Shown here piece after piece: positions 1 through 8,541 of a DNA stretch of 64,000 bases (within the stretch, counting starts at the first letter, position 1; every line of letters starts with the position of its first letter). The translations under genes were made by a program, and so were the position numbers. Where the stretch lies: positions 1 to 64,000 of the forward strand of contig MCFL01000091.1 in NCBI GenBank assembly GCA_002102555.1, given 5' to 3'. The stretch comes from Catenaria anguillulae PL171. Its lineage: Eukaryota; Blastocladiomycota; Blastocladiomycetes; Blastocladiales; Catenariaceae. The notes under the pieces were generated by a model. The model did no database searches, was not told the DNA's origin, and saw only the letters and a program-made list of their open reading frames with translations.

Positions 1-143
1 GTGATTGGGAGTCCACAACGTGGCGGGTTTCCGCTAGTAACACAAAGAACAAGTCTTCCATTCCAAGACACTGCCACTCGACGCAATGCACAGTCTCTAA
101 GCATTCCAAGACACTCACTCGACACTGTACCAAAGAGCAGAAT

Positions 144-1336
144 ATGAGCGACACCCCTCCATCACTTGTTCCACAACCACCGTTCTCACTCGTCAAGCAC
201 CCAAAGCGCGACTGCTCTTCCTCACCCACTTCCCCAGCTACAGCTACAATGTCTGCCCACACCACCAAATACTCTGCCCACGGTGATTCTGCCACCGACC
301 AATCGCGCCGCGCCGCCGCCCAGCTCGTCGCCAACCACTACAACCAACGCCAATCCTCCACCGTCGACTCGCGCAAGGACTCGCCCATCTTTCACCTGCG
401 CGCTTTCAACAACTGGGTCAAGGCCGTACTCATGAACCGCTTTCTGCGCTCGGGACTGCACCTGCTCGACATTGGGTGCGGCAAAGGCGGCGACCTCAAC
501 AAGTACAACAAGGCCCGCATTGCCCAGCTCTATGCGTTTGACGTGGCCAGTGGTGTCGATTGACCAGGCCACCGAACGATACCGCCAAATGCATCGCCCC
601 TGGTTCAAGGCACAGTTTCAGGCCCTCGATTGCTACAATGACTCGATCGAGCCTTACATGCCGCGTGGGGCAAGTGTGGGCGCTGTCTCAATGCAGTTTT
701 TGCGCACATTATGCGTTCCCAGTCCGAGAAGGCAGGTCAGGATCATGTTGGAAAACGTCTCGAGGTGGCTGGCTCCCGGTGGGTATTACTTTTGGGACCG
801 TGCCGGATGCCAATGTCCTCGTGTATGTCGTTTCTTGTCTACCCTTTGGCTGGCATTTTGACTCACTCCTGTTTCTTTTTGATAGTCGGAAACTGCGTGC
901 ATCTCCTGGCCTCGAGTACGGCAACTCGATTTACAAGATCCGGTTTGTGCAAAAGGACGCCTACCCAGTGTATGGCCACGAGTACTCGTTCTTGCTCGAG
1001 GACGCCATTGACGATTGTCCAGAGTATCTGATCCACTGGCCAAGCTTTGTCCGGTACCCCGATTTTCCTTTCACTTTCACTGCCGTTTTGTCATGTTTCC
1101 CACTCACACATGGGCCTCTATCCGTACACACACACACACACACTAGGCTGGCCGCAGAATACGGTCTCGAGCAAGTCGAGCACACAAATTTTCACCCATT
1201 CTATCACGAGCAAGCCGACAAGTTTCGCGACTTGCTTGTGCGCATGAAGGTTGTAACCGAGGACCGGCCAGAGTTGAGTATGGACGAGTGGGAGGCGGCA
1301 GGGTTGTACAGCGTGTTTGTGTTTCGGAAACGGTAA
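144..1336 (+). CDS. ABD1: mRNA cap guanine-N7 methyltransferase, reading frame broken
   Basis: Homologue of Abd1/RNMT, which methylates N7 of the cap guanosine of nuclear pre-mRNA with S-adenosylmethionine. Family blocks seen in order: VANHYNQR, RAFNNWVKAVL, the SAM-binding loop LLDIGCGKGGDLNKYNKA, SIDQATERYRQ, MLENVSRWLAPGG, FGTVPDANVL, EYGNSIYKIRF and the C-terminal LYSVFVFRKR. Two GT-AG introns fit: 823-885 (63 nt, joining VL to VRKLR) and 1054-1146 (93 nt, ending in a CA-repeat tract). Between about 549 and 793 the conserved protein moves through successive frames, each time by one extra base (near 552, 697-701, 722, 735 and 790-793), mostly beside an identical base. The part from about 800 to the TAA at 1334-1336 is clean. 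Identity is near certain; whether the gene is functional (insertion-type sequence errors) or a pseudogene is open. The start at 144 is the first ATG, with a second at codon 36. Confidence 0.8.
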
Positions 1337-2073
1337 GCGTGCACCATGAAAATTGCATATACCTATGATATGTTGTTTGAGTCCGGTGATTCTTGTTACG
1401 AGGACTCTGAGGAGGCGATGTCTCTGTCGTTGATTCAGAGCGGTTGACCTGCCAGTGGTGCTTATGTACTTACGCACGGTTATTGTCAGTGTTCAGGTAT
1501 CCGGCAAAGAGCAGTACAAGTGGCACAGTGAGGCTGGATTCGCCCAGTAAATGACGGCGGATGAAAGAGGCAGGCGACCAGCGCCTACGGATGTCTCACG
1601 TGGGACAACGTCGTACTTGCCGCGGACAAACCACGGGCCCGGTGGTGTGTGGGAACTGGCCTCATGCCGACAAGCTCACTTTTGCCATATGTATATACTC
1701 CCCTTGCGCCGTCCCCATCGACAGTCTTTCTCGCCAGTACAGGAAGATCAACCAGCTGCCTGGAGCGACTCGACCTGACAACCGTTTTAACGGCGAGCGG
1801 CACAGTAAAAATTGACCAAGGTATCAACCTCTTGGATATCTTCACTTGTGAGTGACCTGACGCGGCCTTGCAGGAATACAAACATGTTTGGTTTGCCGGC
1901 GGGCTTCAAGCCAGTGCGGTGGAGTGCCTGTCAGGGCATCCATCTGACTTGTATCATAAGTTGGAGTGGGTCCGCTCTCTTATCTGCGTGTACCTCCTCA
2001 AATAAACTTAAGCAGTCAAGACCCTATGGAAAAGCAAGAGTGAGCTCCAAGCACACATACGATACTTGTCAAA
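1337..2073. other. Intergenic, no gene recognised
   Basis: Only short overlapping open frames occur here, with no family motif and no convincing splice chain. The stretch holds the 3' flank of the cap methyltransferase and the presumed promoter of the DWW-repeat gene that starts at 2074. Confidence 0.5.
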
Positions 2074-3378
2074 ATGACGACCACCAGCTTGACCAACGAC
2101 CAAGACAACAACGAGGTTCGGCCTGACCTTCTCACAGACCTGCTCGACCCAATCCTCGCCCACGCTGTCCGGCACTGGTGGCAGTCGCAGCACGAGCAAC
2201 TCGCCACCCCGTCAGACCCACAACCGCCCATTCCGTCGCCTCCCGTGCACATCTTGCAAGTGGTTCCGCGCCCGTATGCTCCGTCGGCAACATTGGCTGC
2301 GTTTGCGCCGTTTGTTTCGGTGCCGCCGCAGTGGTCAATGACCCCGGGAATAGGCGGGTGTTATAACGTGGACGTGGCGAGTTATCACGGAAAAGTGTGG
2401 ATGCTCGATGTGTTTCTCAAGTTGTATCACCTTGGCCGGTATCCGCCTGGAACTGTTGCTGCCGACGCTGTCTTGCCTTCGTCCGGCCACGACAGCGAGC
2501 ACGGCGACCAAGTGGACGACGCCATGGTCACCGACGGCCACGACCACATGACGGAAGCAGCAGATGATGACGACGAAGCATTCGAGGCCGACGACGACGA
2601 CGACGACGAGTACGTCGCCGAGTACGTGCCCGCGCCGCCTTCACCGCTCATGGACTCGAAATGCCCATTTCTGTACTCGCACAACGCCCTCAACGCCGCC
2701 AGTGCATACAACAAGACCTTGGTTCTCGACTGGTGGCTCAAGGCCCACCGCAAACACCCGAAACTGTTTCCGCTCGAGTACACCGAGGCCGCGCTTGACA
2801 ATGCGTCGTGGTGCGGCCACGTCCAAGTGCTCGACTGGTGGCTCGATTCGGGGCTCGAGTTGCGGTACTCGTGGGCCGCGCTAGCAGACGCCAGCGAAGC
2901 GGGTCAGGTCGAGGTGCTCGACTGGTGGTTGCGTGCAGAGCAGGCGGGAAGGCTTGAGCGCGATTATAGTTCGCGCGTGCTGGATCGGGCAAGTATTGAG
3001 AATCATGTGCCCGTGCTTGATTGGTGGGTGGACAAGGGCGAGTTGCCGACGTTGGAGGGCAAGTACTCGGACCAGGCGTTGGCCGTGGCGACAAGTAGAG
3101 GCCATCTGGACGTGATCAAGTGGTGGCGGTCTAAGGTCGATGCGGGCGTGTTTCCAAAGTCGGCGTTCCATGTGGAGAAGGTGGTCAGGAGCGCAAGTGC
3201 ATTTTCCCGCATGGAGTTGCTCGAGTGGGCGCTCCAAGAGGGTTTGCTGACTGAGGAGGTCAAGAAGGATCTTGTGCGCAAGTTGAGCTTTGCCGATGGC
3301 GCAGAGTTCAACGAGTGGAAGCCAGAGGTGAGAGAGTGGTGGGTCAACCAGGCCGGTGTGGTGATTCCTGCTATTTGA
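2074..3378 (+). CDS. DWW-repeat (ankyrin-like) protein, copy 1
   Basis: Intronless gene for 434 residues. The N-terminus (PDLLTDLLDPILAHAVRHWW) is followed by a helical region, a very acidic linker rich in Asp/Glu and His (roughly residues 135-190), then about six repeats of some 30-35 residues, each with an (A)LxxAS...G/NHxxVLDWW core: VLDWWLKAH, VLDWWLDSG, VLDWWLRAE, VLDWWVDKG, then the looser VIKWWRSKV and LLEWALQEG. The spacing and G-H-x-x-V-L pattern resemble degenerate ankyrin repeats in which a Trp-Trp pair replaces the usual second-helix residues. The protein ends REWWVNQAGVV. It is a close paralogue of the gene at 4086-5366, same strand and architecture. Probably a protein-binding scaffold; partner and process unknown. 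The start ATG is supported by alignment with the paralogue. Confidence 0.85.
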   Translation: MTTTSLTNDQDNNEVRPDLLTDLLDPILAHAVRHWWQSQHEQLATPSDPQPPIPSPPVHILQVVPRPYAPSATLAAFAPFVSVPPQWSMTPGIGGCYNVDVASYHGKVWMLDVFLKLYHLGRYPPGTVAADAVLPSSGHDSEHGDQVDDAMVTDGHDHMTEAADDDDEAFEADDDDDDEYVAEYVPAPPSPLMDSKCPFLYSHNALNAASAYNKTLVLDWWLKAHRKHPKLFPLEYTEAALDNASWCGHVQVLDWWLDSGLELRYSWAALADASEAGQVEVLDWWLRAEQAGRLERDYSSRVLDRASIENHVPVLDWWVDKGELPTLEGKYSDQALAVATSRGHLDVIKWWRSKVDAGVFPKSAFHVEKVVRSASAFSRMELLEWALQEGLLTEEVKKDLVRKLSFADGAEFNEWKPEVREWWVNQAGVVIPAI

Positions 3379-3599
3379 AATGCAGTCGCTGGCACATTGT
3401 TTTCTGCCAGTAGCTTCAGAATGTTAATTCCGAGTATTGGTTCCACCATGTTCCTCATTGGAGTTTATCAATGTCTCGCGTTGCGCGTTTTACCCAAGTA
3501 GCATGCTGCACAGCTGCCTAACCGCCAGTGAGTAGGTAGTAGGTGCAGTGTGCAAGTAGCGAATCCATTGCAAAAAGGCACTACCAACTACATCGTCAG

Positions 3600-3980
3600 T
3601 CAGACGGCCGGTTGTGGGATCCTGCCGTATAGTAAATGAATGGCCAGAAACGCAGATCCATCCATGCTAAGGATGAGCCACCGAACAGCTTCTGCCTGCT
3701 CGGTAGAGGTGCCTCGAGCATCGAGCAAAGACCGCTCGTTGTCCTTCAAATATTCCATCCATTTGCGACGCGATGCTTCTTTCGAATCGAACGCGAGTGA
3801 CCGCAGATGCCCACACGAGGAAGGACAAATGTGCTGCCGGAATTGGCCCCGATGCAACAGAATTCGAATGAGCCGGGCGTGTTTTGTCGACATGTGCGGT
3901 GAATTGCCAGACAAGGCTCTTGTGCGCAATGGACTCTGCCTGGGCTTTGGTGCGCAACTTCGTAAGCTCAAGGAAATGAA
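3600..3980 (-). CDS. Hypothetical reading frame between the two DWW genes
   Basis: The minus strand keeps an open frame of 123 codons (stop at 3600) whose C-terminal half, around KEASRRKWMEYLKDNERSLL and STEQAEAVRWLILSMDG, has the composition of a real helical protein. An overlapping frame upstream (RTKAQAESIAHKSLVWQF) also looks coding, so a frame change or intron may separate two pieces. No family recognised. It could be a relic of an older gene or a chance open frame in GC-rich DNA. Confidence 0.25.
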   Translation of the reverse strand, partial: FISLSLRSCAPKPRQSPLRTRALSGNSPHMSTKHARLIRILLHRGQFRQHICPSSCGHLRSLAFDSKEASRRKWMEYLKDNERSLLDARGTSTEQAEAVRWLILSMDGSAFLAIHLLYGRIPQPAV

Positions 3981-4085
3981 TAAGAAGCCAGCAAGTCGTC
4001 GTTGTCGAAGGTGGTCAGTGATCTCTCATGTATGTATCCACTCACGACCAAAAGGATCCACCCACCCACGATTCTCCCCCACAAA

Positions 4086-5366
4086 ATGGCCCAGCCTGAC
4101 CTTCTCACCGACTTGCTCAACCCAATCCTCACGCACGCCGTCCGACACTGGTGGCAGTCGCAACATGAGCAGCTCGCTACGCCCGACGAACCGCAGCCGC
4201 CCATTCCCTCGCCTCCCGTGCACATTTTGCACGCAGTCCCGCGCACATTTGCTCCGTCAGCAACCTTGGCCGCGTTTGCGCCCTTTGTCACCTACCCTCG
4301 GCAGTGGTCGATCGAGACGGAGCTCGGGATGGTCAATGCCGATACGGCGAGTTTACAAGGCGACTTGTGGATGCTTGATGTGCTTGTCAAGCTGTTTCAA
4401 CTCGGCAGGTATCCGCCAGGGACCACGCTGGCCAACACCTTGGATGGCATGTGCTTGTCCGATGATGATGACGATGGTGAGCAAGTCCAAGGGACTGACC
4501 AGGATCAAGTGGACAGCGTGACCGCGGGTTTGGGCGAGGAGGGGGATTCCGATATGGACGGCTATTCCGACAACGACGACGACGAGTACTACGACGACGA
4601 TAACGACACCCAAGACCAACCACATTCGGCGCTTATGGACTCGAAATGTCCCTTCATGTACTCAGAGCACGCCCTCAACGCTGCCAGCGCCGACAACAGA
4701 GTCCATGTCCTCGACTGGTGGCTCAAGTTGCACCGCCAAGACCCCGAGCAGTACCCGCTGCTGTACTCGGAATCTGCGCTCGACAGCGCATCGTGGAACG
4801 GCCACGTCCAAGTGCTCGACTGGTGGCTTGACTCGGGGCTCGAGTTGAGGTTCTCGTGGGCGGCTCTGGCGGACGCCAGCGAAGCGGGCCGTGTCTGCGT
4901 GCTTGATTGGTGGTTGCGCGCAGAGAAGGAAGGCAAGCTCAAACGCGATTGCTCCTCGCGTGTCTTGGATCGCGCGAGTTTTGGAAATCATGTGTCTGTG
5001 TTGGACTGGTGGGTCGACAAGGGAGAGCTGCCATCGCTCATTGGTAAGTACTCGGATCAGGCGATTGCAGTTGCTGCTTCAAGAGGCCATGTTGACGTGC
5101 TCAAGTGGTGGAAGGCCAAATCGGATGCGGGCGTGTTCCCACCGACCGCGTGGGCGGCAGAGAAGGTGGCCAGGAGCGCGAGTTCGCGGTTGAAGATGAA
5201 GGTGCTCGATTGGATGTTGGAGGAAGGGGTGTTGACCGACGCCGTCAAGAAGGATCTTGTGCGCAAGCTGAGCTTTGCTGATGGCGCAGAGTTCAACGAG
5301 TGGAAGCCAGAGGTGAGAGAGTGGTGGGTGAACGAGGCAGGCGTCGTGGTTCCACCAGCGCAGTAA
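4086..5366 (+). CDS. DWW-repeat (ankyrin-like) protein, copy 2
   Basis: Intronless paralogue of the gene at 2074-3378 with the same order of parts: N-terminal PDLLTDLLNPILTHAVRHWW, a divergent acidic linker (DDDDDG and YSDNDDDEYYDDDND segments), then DWW repeats (VLDWWLKLH, VLDWWLDSG, VLDWWLRAE, VLDWWVDKG, VLKWWKAKS, VLDWMLEEG) and the shared end KPEVREWWVNEAGVV. The open frame extends upstream to 4002, but alignment with copy 1 favours the ATG at 4086, giving 426 residues. The linkers have diverged far more than the repeats, which points to tandem duplication followed by constraint on the repeat face. Function unknown; a scaffold role is inferred only from the repeat type. Confidence 0.85.
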   Translation: MAQPDLLTDLLNPILTHAVRHWWQSQHEQLATPDEPQPPIPSPPVHILHAVPRTFAPSATLAAFAPFVTYPRQWSIETELGMVNADTASLQGDLWMLDVLVKLFQLGRYPPGTTLANTLDGMCLSDDDDDGEQVQGTDQDQVDSVTAGLGEEGDSDMDGYSDNDDDEYYDDDNDTQDQPHSALMDSKCPFMYSEHALNAASADNRVHVLDWWLKLHRQDPEQYPLLYSESALDSASWNGHVQVLDWWLDSGLELRFSWAALADASEAGRVCVLDWWLRAEKEGKLKRDCSSRVLDRASFGNHVSVLDWWVDKGELPSLIGKYSDQAIAVAASRGHVDVLKWWKAKSDAGVFPPTAWAAEKVARSASSRLKMKVLDWMLEEGVLTDAVKKDLVRKLSFADGAEFNEWKPEVREWWVNEAGVVVPPAQ

Positions 5367-5904
5367 GCCCGGCCCGTACAATTTTTTCATCATGTTCCTT
5401 GTTTGGTCGGATGTTTCCTTTGCTTTGGACCGCTTCGTCGTCCCCTCAATGGTAAAAAAAACATCCCGGTATACATGCAGCAGTGTCTTCTCCACGCCAA
5501 AGACGAGATGTTGGCCCTGTCTGTTGGAATGCTAATGGCATGACGCACTCAGGCTTGTTGGGCATTTAAGGATAATTTTTGTTTTCGTAAAATCTGACTC
5601 GTGGGAACCAGCGAAACGACGTGCAAAATCGATCAGGTCAAGGTGGGGACATGTTAACCCTTATGTTAATCTGTATGGAGGGCTAAAATGGTGCGTGGAG
5701 GGTGCGTGGAGGGCTGGTTGAGACCCCATGATTGGTGACCCGCACGAACAAAAAAGCCACGAACAAGGCACGTGCACTTGCCAATCCCATGCAGCGACCT
5801 GCAGCACATGTCATGCTTTGAATGTACATACACAGCAAAAGCAAAGCACATTAAGCAAGCAATCGTAAATACAGCAAGCTCGCACAAACTCAGACTACCA
5901 CTCC
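5367..5904. other. Intergenic, left flank of the recombinase segment
   Basis: No gene seen. From about 5560 to 5720 the composition is A/T-richer, and the short words GCGTGGAGGG and TGGAGGGCT are repeated (5670-5715). One 11-base word found here, TGGAGGGCTAA, recurs at 11031. Confidence 0.4.
5676..5686 (+). repeat. 11-bp direct repeat TGGAGGGCTAA, left copy
   Basis: Exact word TGGAGGGCTAA, repeated in the same orientation at 11031-11041. The pair encloses both the recombinase-like gene and the convergent 702-residue gene, as terminal direct repeats of a mobile element might. An 11-base match between two flanks of this size can arise by chance, so the assignment is tentative. Confidence 0.3.
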
Positions 5905-8378
5905 ATGCAATCGGCACCATCTGTCATGTCAATCATGCAACCAACTATGCATCCGCTCACTGCTCCAGCGCCCACTGTCGACGCTTCTCCTTCGCCATCG
6001 ACCCCTTCCCAAGTGCCTCGCACGACGGCAGCGTCTCCCGGTCCCACCGTCGCTGGCGATTCCGCAAATGTGAATGACTTGGCAACTGAGGATGCGCCAG
6101 CCTCATATGACATGAATGCAATGTTGCATGAGGAAGCGCTGGAAGAACAGGCTATGGAAGCAAACGCCAAGGTTGATGACGTCCAACGTTTGAAAGAATT
6201 CAACAAGCAGGTGTGCACCATTATTCCCACTCTCTTGTGTTTGGAACCTGCATCTGACCGTCATATTCAAGGCAATTGAGCTCGATTTTGCCAAAAATGC
6301 CGTCGTCTCTCGTTCTTTGGAAGAAGTTTTCGCTCAAATTGTAGAATCGCCGATTACCAGCGTCAAGTATGTTTTCCTACCTATTCCTTCATCCAAACAA
6401 GCCTAATTTGTGCTACCCGTGTCTCGTGTAGGTATCGGAAGTCAGGAACTGTCGCGACGTATATCTCGCGTTATCAGCGAATTCTCCAGTCTTTGGCTGT
6501 GCTGTCAATTCTTTTGACTGACATCACAGACTCGGACACGGATATCGATTTGGTCTCGCTTTTCTCCCTGGACTCCATCAAGAAGTTTGGCATTGATTCT
6601 AGTGCACTCATGATGGTGCTTCAATACCATCACATGCTTCCCTACATTCATCCAGTGTCAGAAGTGCTTTGCTGGACTAAAGAGGTGTTTGTCCGTGAGC
6701 AAAATGGAACCATTGTTTCCCGCCAATGTACATCATTCACCATCCATCCATGGCACTCTCTGACCAATCGCTAGCCCACTCACAGGTTTTTGTGTGCCAC
6801 AGGTGAAAAATATCACTTGCCGATTGCTGGTACTGACCCGGATGCCGCCAAAATTTATCCTCTTGGCCTTGGGCCCGACCATTTGGATACAACCCTTGCA
6901 GCCGTCAAGTGGTTGTGCGAGGTGTCTGGCCGACTGAACGATGGGGATCACTACCGCAAAGTCGTTGCGGCAGATGGATCGACGCAATTCTGGGGCTCGC
7001 CGACAAAGGACACCAAGGTGCAGATTCTTGTCAAAAATCTCAAGAAGGCTTGGGAAATTGGTGGTGCATCAAGTGTGTCATGCAGCACGTTTGAGCCCAT
7101 TGTGTTGCAAAATGCATATCAGAAGATTAAAGCCGAGACCAATTCTCGCAAGTGGGTGATGGACATGCAGGCATACCTCTGCGTTTGAATCTTTTCTTTG
7201 CCTTTTGTCATGGAGCGAGTCAATCAGAAAGCACTGACGCATTTCCTTTTTTTGTGTGTGCATGCAGGTGCTCCTCGGCATTGCAACCTCCTCCCGTGGT
7301 GCTGGCTTGCGCGACATCCTTGTCCAAGACTTCGAGTTTTCCGAGCACCCTGCTCCCGCAGTGCAGCCAACTGCCACCAATCCTGCGCCTGATCCTGCCC
7401 ACCGTGACGCCATGCGTTCGTTTTTCATTTTTGTCGTTTCTCGCTCTTTCACACACAAATAGTTAGTTAACAAACGGTTGCCATACTTGCAATGCACTGT
7501 ACAATTGCCAGAGTTTCCTTCATACCTCCGAGTCCTGATTCCGTCTCAGAAAAACTCGCCCGCCGCCATTTTCACCATCCATGGCAGCTGCAACGTGGAT
7601 GACGCATTGTTTGAAGGCGACATTGAGTTCCATCTCCCTGCCCTCCTGCTTGCATACTTCCATGTCACTGGCCGCTCATCTGGCTACTTGTTTTCGTCGG
7701 CCGATGATGGCTCTTCTCGGCCAAACCGATCCTTTGTGACCAATGCCGTCAAGCGCATCGCGAAGCTTGGTGGTATTCAACTAGCCAGTGGCGATCCAGA
7801 GTCGCCACGCTTCTCGGCCCACTCCCTCCGGCGCACCGCCATCCACCGAGCACTGCGCTGCAACACAAGCGCACAAGGATAGCCTCGTTCTTGCAACCTA
7901 CACAACGAACGCTCGCGCCGAGGGTGCCAAGGCCATGCGGGAGTTGGGCCTGGAGAAGGATCCGTGGCTGATTTATTGGCCATTCAGACCCGTCGAGCGG
8001 GTTGTACCAGGAGCCAGTGGCACGATTACATCGACCGCCGTTGCTCAATTACGCCCAGCCGAGAAGCAAGCACAGGAGGATCAGGTGGCGCATGCAAGGA
8101 ATCGTCTGGCTGCCAAGAAGCAGCTCAAGCAACAGCAGCAGCAGCAGCAGAGTCAGGCTGGCGGGCTGGGTGGTGCGGATGTCGGGTCGGCGGCAGCGGG
8201 TGCAGATGTCGGGTTGGCGGCAGCGGGTGCAGATGTCGGGTCGGCGGCAGCGGGTGCAGATGTCGGGTCGGCGGCAGCGGGTGTGGATGTCAGGTCGGTG
8301 GCAGCGGGTGCGGATGTCGGGTCGGCGGCAGCGATGGCAGTGGCGGCAGTGCTGGCGGGACAAGCCAACGTCGAGTGA
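5905..8378 (+). CDS. Tyrosine recombinase-like protein (Crypton-like), multi-exon
   Basis: Putative site-specific DNA recombinase or its domesticated descendant. Exons inferred: 5905-6210, 6272-6366, 6432-6694, 6803-7182, 7268-7415 and 7512 onward, all with GT-AG borders and consistent phase. A helical N-terminal core-binding-like part (RKSGTVATYISRYQRILQSL) precedes a catalytic-like domain with the first conserved arginine in SSRGAGLRDI, then the H-x-x-R box in FSAHSLRRTAI, then a candidate nucleophile in LVLATYTTNAR. The frame stops at TAG 7880-7882 just after the H-x-x-R box, and the tyrosine lies one base out of frame (about 7870-7878), so the copy is either broken or carries a one-base sequence error. 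After the tyrosine come a poly-Gln run and six GADVGSAAA-type repeats. No lysine box was located with confidence. Family assignment rests on motif order only; a divergent non-catalytic relative is possible. Confidence 0.55.
8175..8336 (+). repeat. 27-bp coding minisatellite, six copies
   Basis: Six tandem 27-base units, in frame, encode the nonapeptide ADVGSAAAG with small variations (ADVGLAAAG, VDVRSVAAG) in the C-terminal tail of the recombinase-like gene. It follows a CAG/CAA run coding for Gln. Because the unit is a multiple of three, copy-number change would not alter the frame. Confidence 0.9.
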
Positions 8379-8541
8379 TTGTTGCATGTGGCGAGTGCAC
8401 AGTGCTCATTTTGTTTCTTGTGCGTGCGGCTGACTTTGGTTGTTAAAGGTCTGGGTTCCTTTTTCAATGCCACACAACCTTTTTGTTATTTGTTAATGTC
8501 AATCAATCAGAAACAACAATATACACTTCACAAATCCAATT

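Noticed and set aside
1128-1146. CA microsatellite as a functional repeat
   Set aside because: It is the polypyrimidine-poor 3' part of an intron of the cap methyltransferase; simple repeats like this are common.
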